Positions 1 through 5,024 of a stretch of 5,026 nucleotides of DNA are shown here, piece after piece. A model generated the notes under the pieces. The model saw nothing but the letters and a program-made list of their open reading frames with translations, did no database searches and was not told the origin of the DNA. The translations under genes and the position numbers were made by a program. The stretch is from an uncultured Clostridia bacterium (GTDB taxonomy: Bacteria > Bacillota > Clostridia > Christensenellales > Aristaeellaceae): positions 1 to 5,026 of the forward strand of contig CAKUAV010000193.1 in NCBI GenBank assembly GCA_934636425.1. The letters are read 5' to 3'. The number at the start of each line of letters is the position of its first letter. Within the stretch, counting starts at the first letter, position 1.

Positions 1-699
1 CGCCGTGGTTTCCTGGGTTGAGGCTTTGCTTTCCACTTTCTGCTCAAAAGTCACCCGGGAGACTTCTTTCATTTGCTTGGTTCTGGCAGTTCCGGATACA
101 TGAAGAATGCCGTCCGCAGGCATCTGTGCGGTAATATAGTAATAAAGGTTGCCCTGGGGGTCACACCAGCCCTGAGACCCCTCTCCGTTGGTTCCCAGCC
201 ACACGCCGGCAAATACAGGCTCTTTCTTGGTGGATTTCAGGTATTCCCCCACCGTCTGGCCCGCCGGCCCCTCCAGGTTCAGGGACTGAATGCTGTCCGA
301 GAGCATGGTGTATTCAGGCACCAGAAAATGGCTGCTGTTTCTGGGGGTGATTTTTACCGTTACATACAGCGCATTGCCGTCACAAAGGGTTTCCTCAATG
401 GCGTAGTGTGCCAAATCATTGCTGTGGGACACTTCCTGGGTGTTTTTCTCCACCAGCTGCTCCACCGCCTCCGGATTTTTGAAACCGAACCGGGTCAGGT
501 ATTCCCGCAGACCGGGCATTTTCGTCACAGCCAATACGGACAGGGGGATCACCGCCGCCAAGGCCGCCGCTGCCACCAGCCGGGGCAGCACCTTGGAACG
601 CCTGGGCTTCATGGCCTGGGCTTTTTGAAGCACGTCCTCTTTCAGGTGCGCCGGAGCGTGAATACAGTCGTTGAGTTTTTGATAATCAGCATAAATCAT
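1..699 (-). CDS. Membrane-anchored anti-sigma-like protein, partial (C-terminus beyond left edge)
   Basis: The frame is open from an ATG at 699 to the window edge and gives 233 residues without a stop. The first ~36 residues are charged and probably cytoplasmic (MIYADYQKLNDCIHAPAHLK...). A single hydrophobic segment follows at about residues 37-58 (VLPRLVAAAALAAVIPLSVL). The remainder is polar, beta-strand-like and probably extracytoplasmic, and the visible part ends in a Lys/Glu/Ser/Thr-rich stretch. An AAGGAG sequence lies 10 bases before the ATG, inside the end of the sigma gene, and the two genes overlap by 14 bases, so translation is probably coupled. The position and topology are those of the anti-sigma factors that clostridial ECF sigma genes carry downstream, similar to DUF4179-type proteins. 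The cytoplasmic part lacks the zinc anti-sigma HxxxCxxC motif. The anti-sigma role is inferred from gene order and topology; the exact family is not certain. Confidence 0.75.
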   Translation of the reverse strand, partial: MIYADYQKLNDCIHAPAHLKEDVLQKAQAMKPRRSKVLPRLVAAAALAAVIPLSVLAVTKMPGLREYLTRFGFKNPEAVEQLVEKNTQEVSHSNDLAHYAIEETLCDGNALYVTVKITPRNSSHFLVPEYTMLSDSIQSLNLEGPAGQTVGEYLKSTKKEPVFAGVWLGTNGEGSQGWCDPQGNLYYYITAQMPADGILHVSGTARTKQMKEVSRVTFEQKVESKASTQETTA

Positions 700-1165
700 A
701 GAGTTCCAGCTCCTTCCGCAAAATCGTTCTGGCCCGGGACAGCCGTACCCGGACCGTTGCCCCCGGGATCCTCAAAATTCTGGCAATGTCCTCTGTTTTG
801 CATCCCTCGGCATAGTGCAGATGAAAAACCATCCGGTATTTTTCCGGCAGACGGTTTACCGCATCCCACAGCTCCGAGTATTCAGGCACGTTTCCGCCGG
901 GAATCTCCGCCACATCTTCCAGGGAAACCCAGCTCCGGGTTTTCCGTTTCCGGCCCACATCCCGGCATAAATTCAGGGCCACACGCAATAGCCACGCCTT
1001 TCGGTGTTCCTCATCCCAGCCCGCCGCATCCTCCTGAAACAGGCGAAGAAAGGTCTCTTGATAGACATCCTCCGCATCCTGGACATTTTGCAGCCGACAC
1101 AGGGCAAGGCGATAGACGGCGTCGCCATACCGGTCCATGGCTTCTGACAATCCTGCTTCCTGCAA
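686..1165 (-). CDS. ECF-type RNA polymerase sigma-70 factor
   Basis: This is a 159-residue group 4 sigma factor that would direct RNA polymerase to a small stress or envelope regulon. Region 2 covers about residues 8-75 and includes DAEDVYQETFLRLF (30-43) and the basic stretch KAWLLRVALNLCRDVGRKRK. Region 4 covers about 99-153: LPEKYRMVFHLHYAEG, then the helix-turn-helix TEDIARILRIPGATVRVRLSRAR. The length is normal for the family. I place the start at the TTG at 1165 because a perfect AAAGGAG lies 8 bases before it. The in-frame ATG at 1183 has no such site and would sit about where the transcript begins, and a longer TTG start at 1207 lies inside the predicted promoter. The gene overlaps the downstream anti-sigma-like gene, as expected for a regulator and inhibitor pair. 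The signal it responds to cannot be read from the sequence. Confidence 0.93.
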   Translation of the reverse strand: MQEAGLSEAMDRYGDAVYRLALCRLQNVQDAEDVYQETFLRLFQEDAAGWDEEHRKAWLLRVALNLCRDVGRKRKTRSWVSLEDVAEIPGGNVPEYSELWDAVNRLPEKYRMVFHLHYAEGCKTEDIARILRIPGATVRVRLSRARTILRKELELYDLC

Positions 1166-1173
1166 GCGATCAT

Positions 1174-1180
1174 CTCCTTT
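1174..1180 (-). promoter_or_regulatory. Ribosome binding site that fixes the TTG start of the sigma gene
   Basis: AAAGGAG is read on the minus strand and is separated by 8 bases from the TTG at 1165-1163. It lies downstream of the alternative ATG at 1183-1181, so it can serve only the TTG. A weak start codon behind a strong site may keep sigma synthesis low. Confidence 0.7.
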
Positions 1181-1189
1181 CATATACAA

Positions 1190-1216
1190 CACGTGTCGGC
1201 AAGTCAAATTGTTTCA
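1190..1216 (-). promoter_or_regulatory. Candidate ECF-type (autoregulatory) promoter of the sigma/anti-sigma operon
   Basis: On the minus strand, TGAAAC (1216-1211) is followed after 17 bases by CGTG (1193-1190). This closely resembles the Bacillus extracytoplasmic sigma consensus, TGAAAC about 16-17 bases before CGTA or CGTC. A start of transcription near 1183 would leave a leader of about 18 bases that just includes the AAAGGAG site. A housekeeping alternative, TTGACT with TATGAA 17 bases later, overlaps this, but its start point would fall within or past the ribosome binding site. Autoregulation is an inference from the match to the consensus. Confidence 0.55.
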
Positions 1217-1290
1217 TTTGATACTAACACAGTTTTGAAAAAATGGAAAGAAGATGTTGCGCAATGGCTCTTTCATTCTTTTAGCGGATA

Positions 1291-1299
1291 TGGTAGAAT
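1291..1299 (+). promoter_or_regulatory. Extended -10 promoter upstream of the macro-domain gene
   Basis: TGGTAGAAT is a TGn extension followed by TAGAAT (5 of 6 to TATAAT). The -35 position (TTTCAT, 1271-1276, 17-base spacer) is poor, as is common with extended -10 promoters. Transcription would begin near 1306, giving a leader of about 45 bases before the ATG at 1351. The promoter is divergent from that of the sigma operon. Confidence 0.5.
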
Positions 1300-1350
1300 A
1301 CAGTCAGAAAAGCAGAAAACACGCTGGAAAACTACAAGGAGGTCCTGCCA

Positions 1351-2340
1351 ATGCCTTTTGAAATTCTTCAGAAAGATGTTACGAAGCTTCCGGTGGATGC
1401 CATTGTGAATCCAACGGACAGCCGGTTTTCTGGCTCCGGCGGGGTGGACCGTGCCGTCCATCAGGCGGCGGGGCCGGGGCTGCGGCAGGCCTGCGGGGAA
1501 TTTGGGCCTCTGAGCCAGGGGGAGCTCCGGGTGACATCGGGCTTCGGGCTGCAATGCGAATATGTGTTTCACACCCGGGGTCCGGTCTGGGCCGGGGGAC
1601 GGAAAAACGAGGCGGTGCTGCTGCGCAGCTGCTATCTCAATGCCCTTTTAAAGGCCGGGGAGCTGGGGCTGTCCTCCATTGGCTTTCCCTTGATTTCCTC
1701 CGGGACCTTTGGCTTCCCCAAGGACCGGGTGCTCTCCATTGCCACGGCGGCCATCCGGGACTATCTCACGGTGACGGATGGGGAATTGTCGGTTTATCTC
1801 TGCATTTATGACCGGGATGCCTATAAAATCGGCAGAAGAGGGGAATTGGAACGGTTTCTCCGCACTTCCAGGGAAGAAGGCTTCCTGGAGTGCAAAAGCG
1901 CGCGGCTTTCCATGGAGGAGCCTGTTTGCTTTGAGACCCTGCCCTGTGAAGCACGGTCCTGTGAGGCTCCGGAAGATTTGGGGGTGTGGCTGAAACAACA
2001 GGATGATTCTTTTGCGGTGACGCTTTTGAAGCTCATTGACCGGAAAAACATGACGGAGGTCCAGTGCTACAAGCGGGCCAACGTCAGCAAAAAGACCTTC
2101 TGGAAGATCAACAACGACCCCAAGTATAAGCCCAGCAAGCAAACGGTGCTGGCCTTTGCCATCGCCCTGGAGCTGACCCTGGAGGAGACGGAGGACCTGC
2201 TGCGAACCGTGGGCTTTTCCCTGTCCCACAGCAATACCTTTGACATGATCATCGAGTTTTACATCCGCCGGGGCATTTATGACATTTACGAGATCAACGC
2301 CGCCCTCTACCAGTTTGACCAGATCTGCCTGGGGTGCTAA
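1351..2340 (+). CDS. Macro-domain protein with C-terminal HTH-like domain
   Basis: This is a 329-residue fusion. Residues 1-~170 are a macro (ADP-ribose-binding) domain: KDVTKLPVDAIVNP (8-21) holds the adenine-contacting Asp9, GSGGVDRAVH (28-37) is the glycine-rich ribose loop with the catalytic-type Asp33, YVFHTRGPVW (71-80) is a core strand, and FPLISSGTFGFP (112-123) is the phosphate loop. The usual NAAN motif reads NPTD, so the second Asn is replaced by Asp23. After a linker (~171-219), residues 220-329 form a helical domain with an XRE-like helix-turn-helix look (YKRANVSKKTFWKI, then KPSKQTVLAFAIAL). I recall this domain as frequent in clostridial macro proteins. AAGGAGGT lies 7 bases before the ATG. 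The protein probably binds or hydrolyses ADP-ribose marks and may bind nucleic acid. It heads a cluster with a VWA gene and a NADAR fragment. The macro assignment is firm; activity and target are inferred. Confidence 0.93.
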   Translation: MPFEILQKDVTKLPVDAIVNPTDSRFSGSGGVDRAVHQAAGPGLRQACGEFGPLSQGELRVTSGFGLQCEYVFHTRGPVWAGGRKNEAVLLRSCYLNALLKAGELGLSSIGFPLISSGTFGFPKDRVLSIATAAIRDYLTVTDGELSVYLCIYDRDAYKIGRRGELERFLRTSREEGFLECKSARLSMEEPVCFETLPCEARSCEAPEDLGVWLKQQDDSFAVTLLKLIDRKNMTEVQCYKRANVSKKTFWKINNDPKYKPSKQTVLAFAIALELTLEETEDLLRTVGFSLSHSNTFDMIIEFYIRRGIYDIYEINAALYQFDQICLGC

Positions 2341-2379
2341 GGTCTCCCAACGAGAGACCAAAGTCCGGGATTCAAAATG

Positions 2380-2385
2380 TATAAT
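2380..2385 (+). promoter_or_regulatory. Possible internal -10 element for the VWA gene
   Basis: A perfect TATAAT lies between the macro and VWA genes, but no recognisable -35 hexamer is found 16-18 bases upstream. Transcription from it would start near 2392, inside the left arm of the following hairpin. Such a transcript could not form the full terminator stem. It could therefore express the VWA gene independently of the macro gene. Confidence 0.35.
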
Positions 2386-2429
2386 GAGGCCACAAGGTTA
2401 CAAAACCCCTGTGGCCTCATTTATTTTTT
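2383..2429 (+). terminator. Hairpin plus T-rich tract between macro and VWA genes (terminator or attenuator)
   Basis: A perfect 12-base-pair stem pairs AATGAGGCCACA (2383-2394) with TGTGGCCTCATT (2410-2421). The loop can form an inner GGTT/AACC stem. The stem runs directly into TTATTTTTT, as in an intrinsic terminator. The T-tract abuts the GGAGG ribosome binding site of the VWA gene (2430-2434), so the structure could end the macro transcript, attenuate read-through, or affect translation of the VWA gene. A short unrelated GGTCTC/GAGACC inverted repeat (2341-2359) lies just after the macro stop. Confidence 0.7.
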
Positions 2430-2442
2430 GGAGGAATGCGCT

Positions 2443-3090
2443 ATGAAGAAGAATCTGACAGAACTGGTTTTCATCCTGGACCGCAGCGGCTCCATGGCCG
2501 GGCTGGAACAGGACACCATCGGAGGCTTCAACGCCATGATGGAAAAGCAGAAACGGGAGCCCGGAGAGACCCTGGTTTCCACGGTGCTTTTTGACCAGGA
2601 TACCCAGGTCATCCACGACCGGGTGCCCCTGGAGGAGCTGCGGCCGCTGACGGAGGAAGAATATTATGTCCGGGGCTGCACCGCCCTTCTGGACGCGGTG
2701 GGCGGCGCCATCCGGCACATCGGCAACGTCCACAAATATGCCCGGGAGGAGGATGTGCCTGAAAAGACCCTGTTCGTCATCACCACCGACGGCATGGAAA
2801 ACGCCAGCCGCCGCTATGACTACGACCGGGTCAAGGCCATGATCCGCCGCCAGCAGGAACGGTACGGCTGGGAATTTCTGTTCCTGGGGGCCAACATCGA
2901 CGCCGCCCGGGAGGCCGGCCGCTTCGGCATCCGCCCGGAATGCGCCGCTGACTACCACGCCGACAGCCGGGGCACCCGGGTCATCTACGAATCCCTCGCC
3001 CAAGCCGTCTGCCAGGTCCGCTCCTGCGCCGCCCCGCTGCAGGCGGACTGGAAGAAGGAGATCGACCGGGATTTTAAGGGGCGGAAATGA
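2443..3090 (+). CDS. VWA-domain protein with intact MIDAS
   Basis: This is a 215-residue, single-domain von Willebrand factor A protein of the cytosolic bacterial type, with no signal peptide or membrane segment. The metal-ion-dependent adhesion site is complete: DRSGSM (Asp13, Ser15, Ser17), Thr80 in VRGCTALLDA, and Asp116 in VITTDGMENAS. YGWEFLFLGANID forms a late core strand. I start at the ATG at 2443 because GGAGG lies 8 bases before it and MKKNLTELVFILDRSG is a natural beginning. An in-frame ATG at 2377 lies inside the upstream hairpin region and has no site. Such proteins bind Mg2+ and scaffold protein partners; TerY-like relatives sit in stress and metal-response clusters. Its neighbours, a macro protein and a NADAR fragment, suggest a role in ADP-ribose signalling, but the partner is unknown. 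Its stop overlaps the next start (TGATG). Confidence 0.92.
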   Translation: MKKNLTELVFILDRSGSMAGLEQDTIGGFNAMMEKQKREPGETLVSTVLFDQDTQVIHDRVPLEELRPLTEEEYYVRGCTALLDAVGGAIRHIGNVHKYAREEDVPEKTLFVITTDGMENASRRYDYDRVKAMIRRQQERYGWEFLFLGANIDAAREAGRFGIRPECAADYHADSRGTRVIYESLAQAVCQVRSCAAPLQADWKKEIDRDFKGRK

Positions 3091-3254
3091 TGGATCCGCT
3101 AACCGTGGCGGAGTGCGCCGTCAGAGACCGTATTTGGGGGATCGGCCTGTCCATGACAGACCCGGACCGGCTGGAGCGGAGCAAATGGAAGGGACAAAAC
3201 CTGCTGGGCTACGCCCTGATGATGGTGCGGCAGCGGCTGCAGCGGGGCGGATGA
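3090..3254 (+). CDS. N-terminally truncated NADAR (YbiA/DUF1768) domain, probable gene remnant
   Basis: This 54-residue frame begins at an ATG sharing one base with the VWA stop (TGATG), and AAGGGG lies 8 bases upstream. Residues ~5-50 match the C-terminal end of NADAR proteins: AECAVRDRIWGIGLSMTD, then SKWKGQNLLGYALMMVRQRL. The pattern ND-x-x-WG...GKNxLGxxLMxxR-x-x-L is the same as the end of E. coli YbiA. Full NADAR domains have about 150-180 residues; the N-terminal two thirds, including the SEHYFQAQK-type catalytic region, are absent. The same frame has a stop at 3075-3077, and the upstream DNA codes for the VWA protein, so this is not a simple frameshift. An internal deletion that kept a start codon is the likely origin. 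Known NADAR enzymes remove ADP-ribose from modified guanine; this piece should be inactive alone. It could still be translated. It is followed by a strong terminator, so it closes the cluster. Confidence 0.72.
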   Translation: MDPLTVAECAVRDRIWGIGLSMTDPDRLERSKWKGQNLLGYALMMVRQRLQRGG

Positions 3255-3282
3255 AAAAGAGGCACTCCCTTTATAAAGACGG

Positions 3283-3320
3283 CAGACCCGGCAAGCGAAA
3301 ACTTGCCGGGTCTGTTTTTT
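3283..3320 (+). terminator. Strong intrinsic terminator of the macro-VWA-NADAR cluster
   Basis: A perfect 13-base-pair stem pairs CAGACCCGGCAAG (3283-3295) with CTTGCCGGGTCTG (3302-3314), with the loop CGAAAA, followed by six T (3315-3320). It lies 28 bases after the NADAR-fragment stop. On the opposite strand the stem is followed by CCGTCTTT, not a clean T-tract, so it is at best a weak terminator for the convergent gene. Confidence 0.93.
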
Positions 3321-3377
3321 GCAAATTTGAACTGTGTCGGATCGGGTTTTACGGATACATCCTTGCTGCTCCTCATC

Positions 3378-4352
3378 TTAGCCATCCCAGGGCTCATACT
3401 GCTCCGGCGCTGTTCCAACGGATCCGATCACGGCAGGGGCATCGGTATTCTCATTTAATTCTTGCAGCACCTTACACTGAAAAAGCCATTCATCTCCAAA
3501 ATCATAGGAGAATTTGAATTTATTCCCTTTTTTTAACCGCAGCTGCCGCAGGGTCACATCGCACTCGGAAGGACCTTCAATGTATATTACATCAGATGAA
3601 TAGGCATCGACCTTGCTCCGATACCGGTCATTCATATAGAACTCATAGCAATGGTCATCATCAAAGTCAAAGGCGTCCAGGATCGCCTTATGCAATGTGA
3701 TCAGGGTCGCCTGGCTTCCGATACGAATATGCCGATAGCAGTCGGGGGCCCACTCCACCTGGATCACATAGCTTTTTACAGCTTCCCAATTCTTCTTTCT
3801 GGGCGGCTTCCATTCCTTTTTTGGGTCCAGAGAGCAGCGAATATCGCCCTTTGCCTTTGCACTCGTGTATATGCGCTGGAGTCCTTCTCTGGAATAGCCG
3901 CCTAAATAGCCGGGGTAGGTCCGCTCCATTCCATCCGAAATAATGCTTCCCCGGAAGGGGATCAGCGTGGCCTCCAACAGCATGGGCTCCGTTCCCAGCA
4001 GTTCCTCCCATGAGCCAAAGTAGTTTTTTACCATGTACACTTTGAAATCGTCCTGCGAAATGAACACGGAGCCCTGCTTCAGATGCCGTTCCAGAAGGAA
4101 AGTACCGATTTTGCGCTGTTTCCAGCCCGCAATGATCTGCGCGTATTCATCCGGCAGTTCCGTTTCAGACAGGTAGATGTCTATGATCCTGGTGTGCGCC
4201 CATAAATAGTCCGCAACCACTTTTTGGGCCGATGGGTCAACATCTTCGTCGATCGTTTCAAACTCAGGGCATATTCGGTATTCTTTATTCACGAAATCCA
4301 AAAGCGGGAAGAACAACTGATAAAAAAGCTCCGCATCTTGTTCCTCTAACAT
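3378..4352 (-). CDS. Protein with C-terminal plasmid pRiA4b ORF-3-like domain
   Basis: This protein has 324 residues. I start at the ATG at 4352 because GGAGG lies 7 bases before it; an upstream TTG at 4421 has no such support. Residues ~193-324 match the pRiA4b ORF-3-like family (also called IS1096 passenger TnpR-like): KSYVIQVEW, LITLHKAILDAFDFDDDHCYEFYMN, LRQLRLKKGNKFKFSYDFGDEWLF (residues ~268-291) and the usual ending APEQYEPWDG, so the C-terminus is complete. Residues 1-~190 are acidic and mostly helical, and I do not recognise a family there; a KKEWKPPRKKN linker joins the halves. No catalytic motif or membrane segment is visible. The domain was first noted on plasmids and in insertion elements, but solitary chromosomal copies are common in Clostridia and their function is not known. 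The gene converges on the macro cluster and seems less GC-rich than the VWA gene, which may mean separate acquisition. Confidence 0.88.
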   Translation of the reverse strand: MLEEQDAELFYQLFFPLLDFVNKEYRICPEFETIDEDVDPSAQKVVADYLWAHTRIIDIYLSETELPDEYAQIIAGWKQRKIGTFLLERHLKQGSVFISQDDFKVYMVKNYFGSWEELLGTEPMLLEATLIPFRGSIISDGMERTYPGYLGGYSREGLQRIYTSAKAKGDIRCSLDPKKEWKPPRKKNWEAVKSYVIQVEWAPDCYRHIRIGSQATLITLHKAILDAFDFDDDHCYEFYMNDRYRSKVDAYSSDVIYIEGPSECDVTLRQLRLKKGNKFKFSYDFGDEWLFQCKVLQELNENTDAPAVIGSVGTAPEQYEPWDG

Positions 4353-4477
4353 TCTGTTTCCTCCTTCATCCGTGTCCAAAATCCGGCAGAGATATTGCCC
4401 TGTGTGAGCCGTTTTTCCCAAGAATACCGGGTGTATTTCAAAGAGAAATAGGCAAAGGTCTCCGTTCTTTCGATTTC

Positions 4478-4486
4478 ATCTTACCA
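4478..4486 (-). promoter_or_regulatory. Candidate extended -10 promoter of the pRiA4b ORF-3-like gene
   Basis: On the minus strand, TGGTAAGAT combines a TGn extension with TAAGAT, preceded after 17 bases by TTGCAT (3 of 6 to the -35 consensus). The start of transcription would be near 4471, giving a leader of about 120 bases. I see no clear riboswitch or leader peptide in that leader. Confidence 0.4.
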
Positions 4487-4531
4487 CGATTTTACAGGGA
4501 ATGCAATGGCAATTTTATCTATGGCGGTCCC

Positions 4532-4647
4532 CCTTCCCCGGCGGGGAAGGTTTTGGTGCTTGCCTTTGCGCTGTTCCAAAAAACCGGGCACCTAAAAGCA
4601 CGGTACAAGAGCTTCCCTTGGGGGAAGCTGGCTCGCCTGGGCGAGCC
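4532..4647. repeat. Interspersed GC-rich element with three hairpins
   Basis: Three perfect hairpins lie close together. CCTTCCCC/GGGGAAGG (4532-4550, loop GGC) is followed by TTTT. AGCTTCCC/GGGAAGCT (4610-4629) has the loop TTGG. GGCTCGC/GCGAGCC (4630-4647) has the loop CTGG. The run of a GGGGAAGCT arm, a variable GC hairpin and then CTGATGAGGG resembles, from memory, interspersed repeats of gut Oscillospirales genomes. The outer borders are unclear; the unit may extend to about 4520 on the left and 4672 on the right. Reading frames through it look like chance. Confidence 0.5.
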
Positions 4648-4716
4648 TGATGAGGGCCGCGGGGCAGCGTAAAACATTGTAGAAACAGTAGGCGAATCCG
4701 TAGAAACGTTTCCCTT

Positions 4717-4841
4717 TGTCATTCAGGCCTTGAGCGCAAGCGGAGTGGAGGAATCCACCTCGTTGGGCAATGAACCAACATAAGATAAAACTTGCCACTT
4801 GGGAAGATTCCTCGACTCGCATTCGCTCCCTCGGAATGACA
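4717..4841. repeat. 125-base MITE-like inverted repeat unit
   Basis: The unit begins with TGTCATTC (4717-4724) and ends with its exact complement GAATGACA (4834-4841). Nested inside, GAGGAATC (4748-4755) is matched by GATTCCTC (4806-4813). The arms 4717-4755 and 4806-4841 are therefore diverged inverted copies of one ~38-base sequence, separated by about 50 bases. Words of the type TGTCATTCCGAG...GAGGAATC are widespread in Firmicutes genomes. The unit has no coding capacity and could have been mobilised only by an enzyme supplied elsewhere. Confidence 0.6.
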
Positions 4842-4850
4842 TTTCGGAGG

Positions 4851-4958
4851 GTAGTACCATTCAACCGCACAGGTTATATCCGAAACGTTGCATGGCGATG
4901 GATCATCGCCGCTACATTGGGTAGTTCCATTCAACTGCACAGGTTCTATTCGAAACGT
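4851..4958. repeat. 38-base direct repeats flanking a perfect hairpin
   Basis: Copies at 4851-4888 and 4921-4958 share 34 of 38 bases, including CATTCAAC/CATTCAAT-like cores, GCACAGGTT and CGAAACGT, at a spacing of 70 bases. Between them is a perfect 7-base-pair hairpin, GGCGATG-GAT-CATCGCC (4894-4910). This could be a decayed tandem insertion, part of a larger repeat family, or protein binding sites. I do not recognise the element. Confidence 0.6.
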
Positions 4959-4987
4959 GGCGGGCGGCAGATTTGTATAGAGTAGTA

Positions 4988-5024
4988 ACATAGGTAACAG
5001 GTAGAGAAGAGACATAGGTAACAG
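4988..5024. repeat. Two exact 13-base direct repeats at the window edge
   Basis: ACATAGGTAACAG occurs at 4988-5000 and again at 5012-5024, a spacing of 24 bases, with GTAGAGAAGAG between. On the minus strand the run reads CTGTTACCTATGT twice. Short subterminal repeats like this can mark the end of an insertion sequence whose transposase would lie beyond the right edge. It could also be a small tandem array cut by the window. Confidence 0.5.

Noticed and set aside
1202..1207. TTG at 1207 as the sigma start, or TTGACT as a housekeeping -35 box
   Set aside because: As a start it has no ribosome binding site and falls inside the ECF-like promoter. As a -35 box its -10 partner (TATGAA) would put the transcript start within or past the ribosome binding site.
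73..1221. Long plus-strand open frame of 382 codons
   Set aside because: It lies opposite the sigma and anti-sigma genes, has no ribosome binding site, and its product is rich in Pro, His, Gly and Arg with no domain, as expected for an antisense shadow in GC-rich DNA.
2341..2359. GGTCTC/GAGACC inverted repeat as the macro-gene terminator
   Set aside because: The stem is only 6 base pairs with no T-tract; the hairpin at 2383-2429 is a much better candidate.
1648..2361. Minus-strand 237-codon frame opposite the macro gene
   Set aside because: It has no ribosome binding site and an unnatural composition, and it mirrors a well-supported macro-domain gene.
2398..3003. Minus-strand 201-codon frame opposite the VWA gene
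   Set aside because: It is a shadow of the VWA gene; there is no initiation signal or recognisable domain.
3113..3517. Plus-strand 134-codon frame overlapping the NADAR fragment and terminator
   Set aside because: It runs through a strong terminator and into the antisense of the convergent gene, and its frame breaks the clear NADAR match.
4232..4672. Plus-strand 146-codon frame near the repeat zone
   Set aside because: It is antisense to the start of the pRiA4b ORF-3-like gene and then crosses hairpin repeats; there is no ribosome binding site and no domain.
4678..5024. CRISPR array
   Set aside because: The repeats differ in length and sequence, spacers are not uniform, and no cas gene is seen; they fit unrelated interspersed repeats better.
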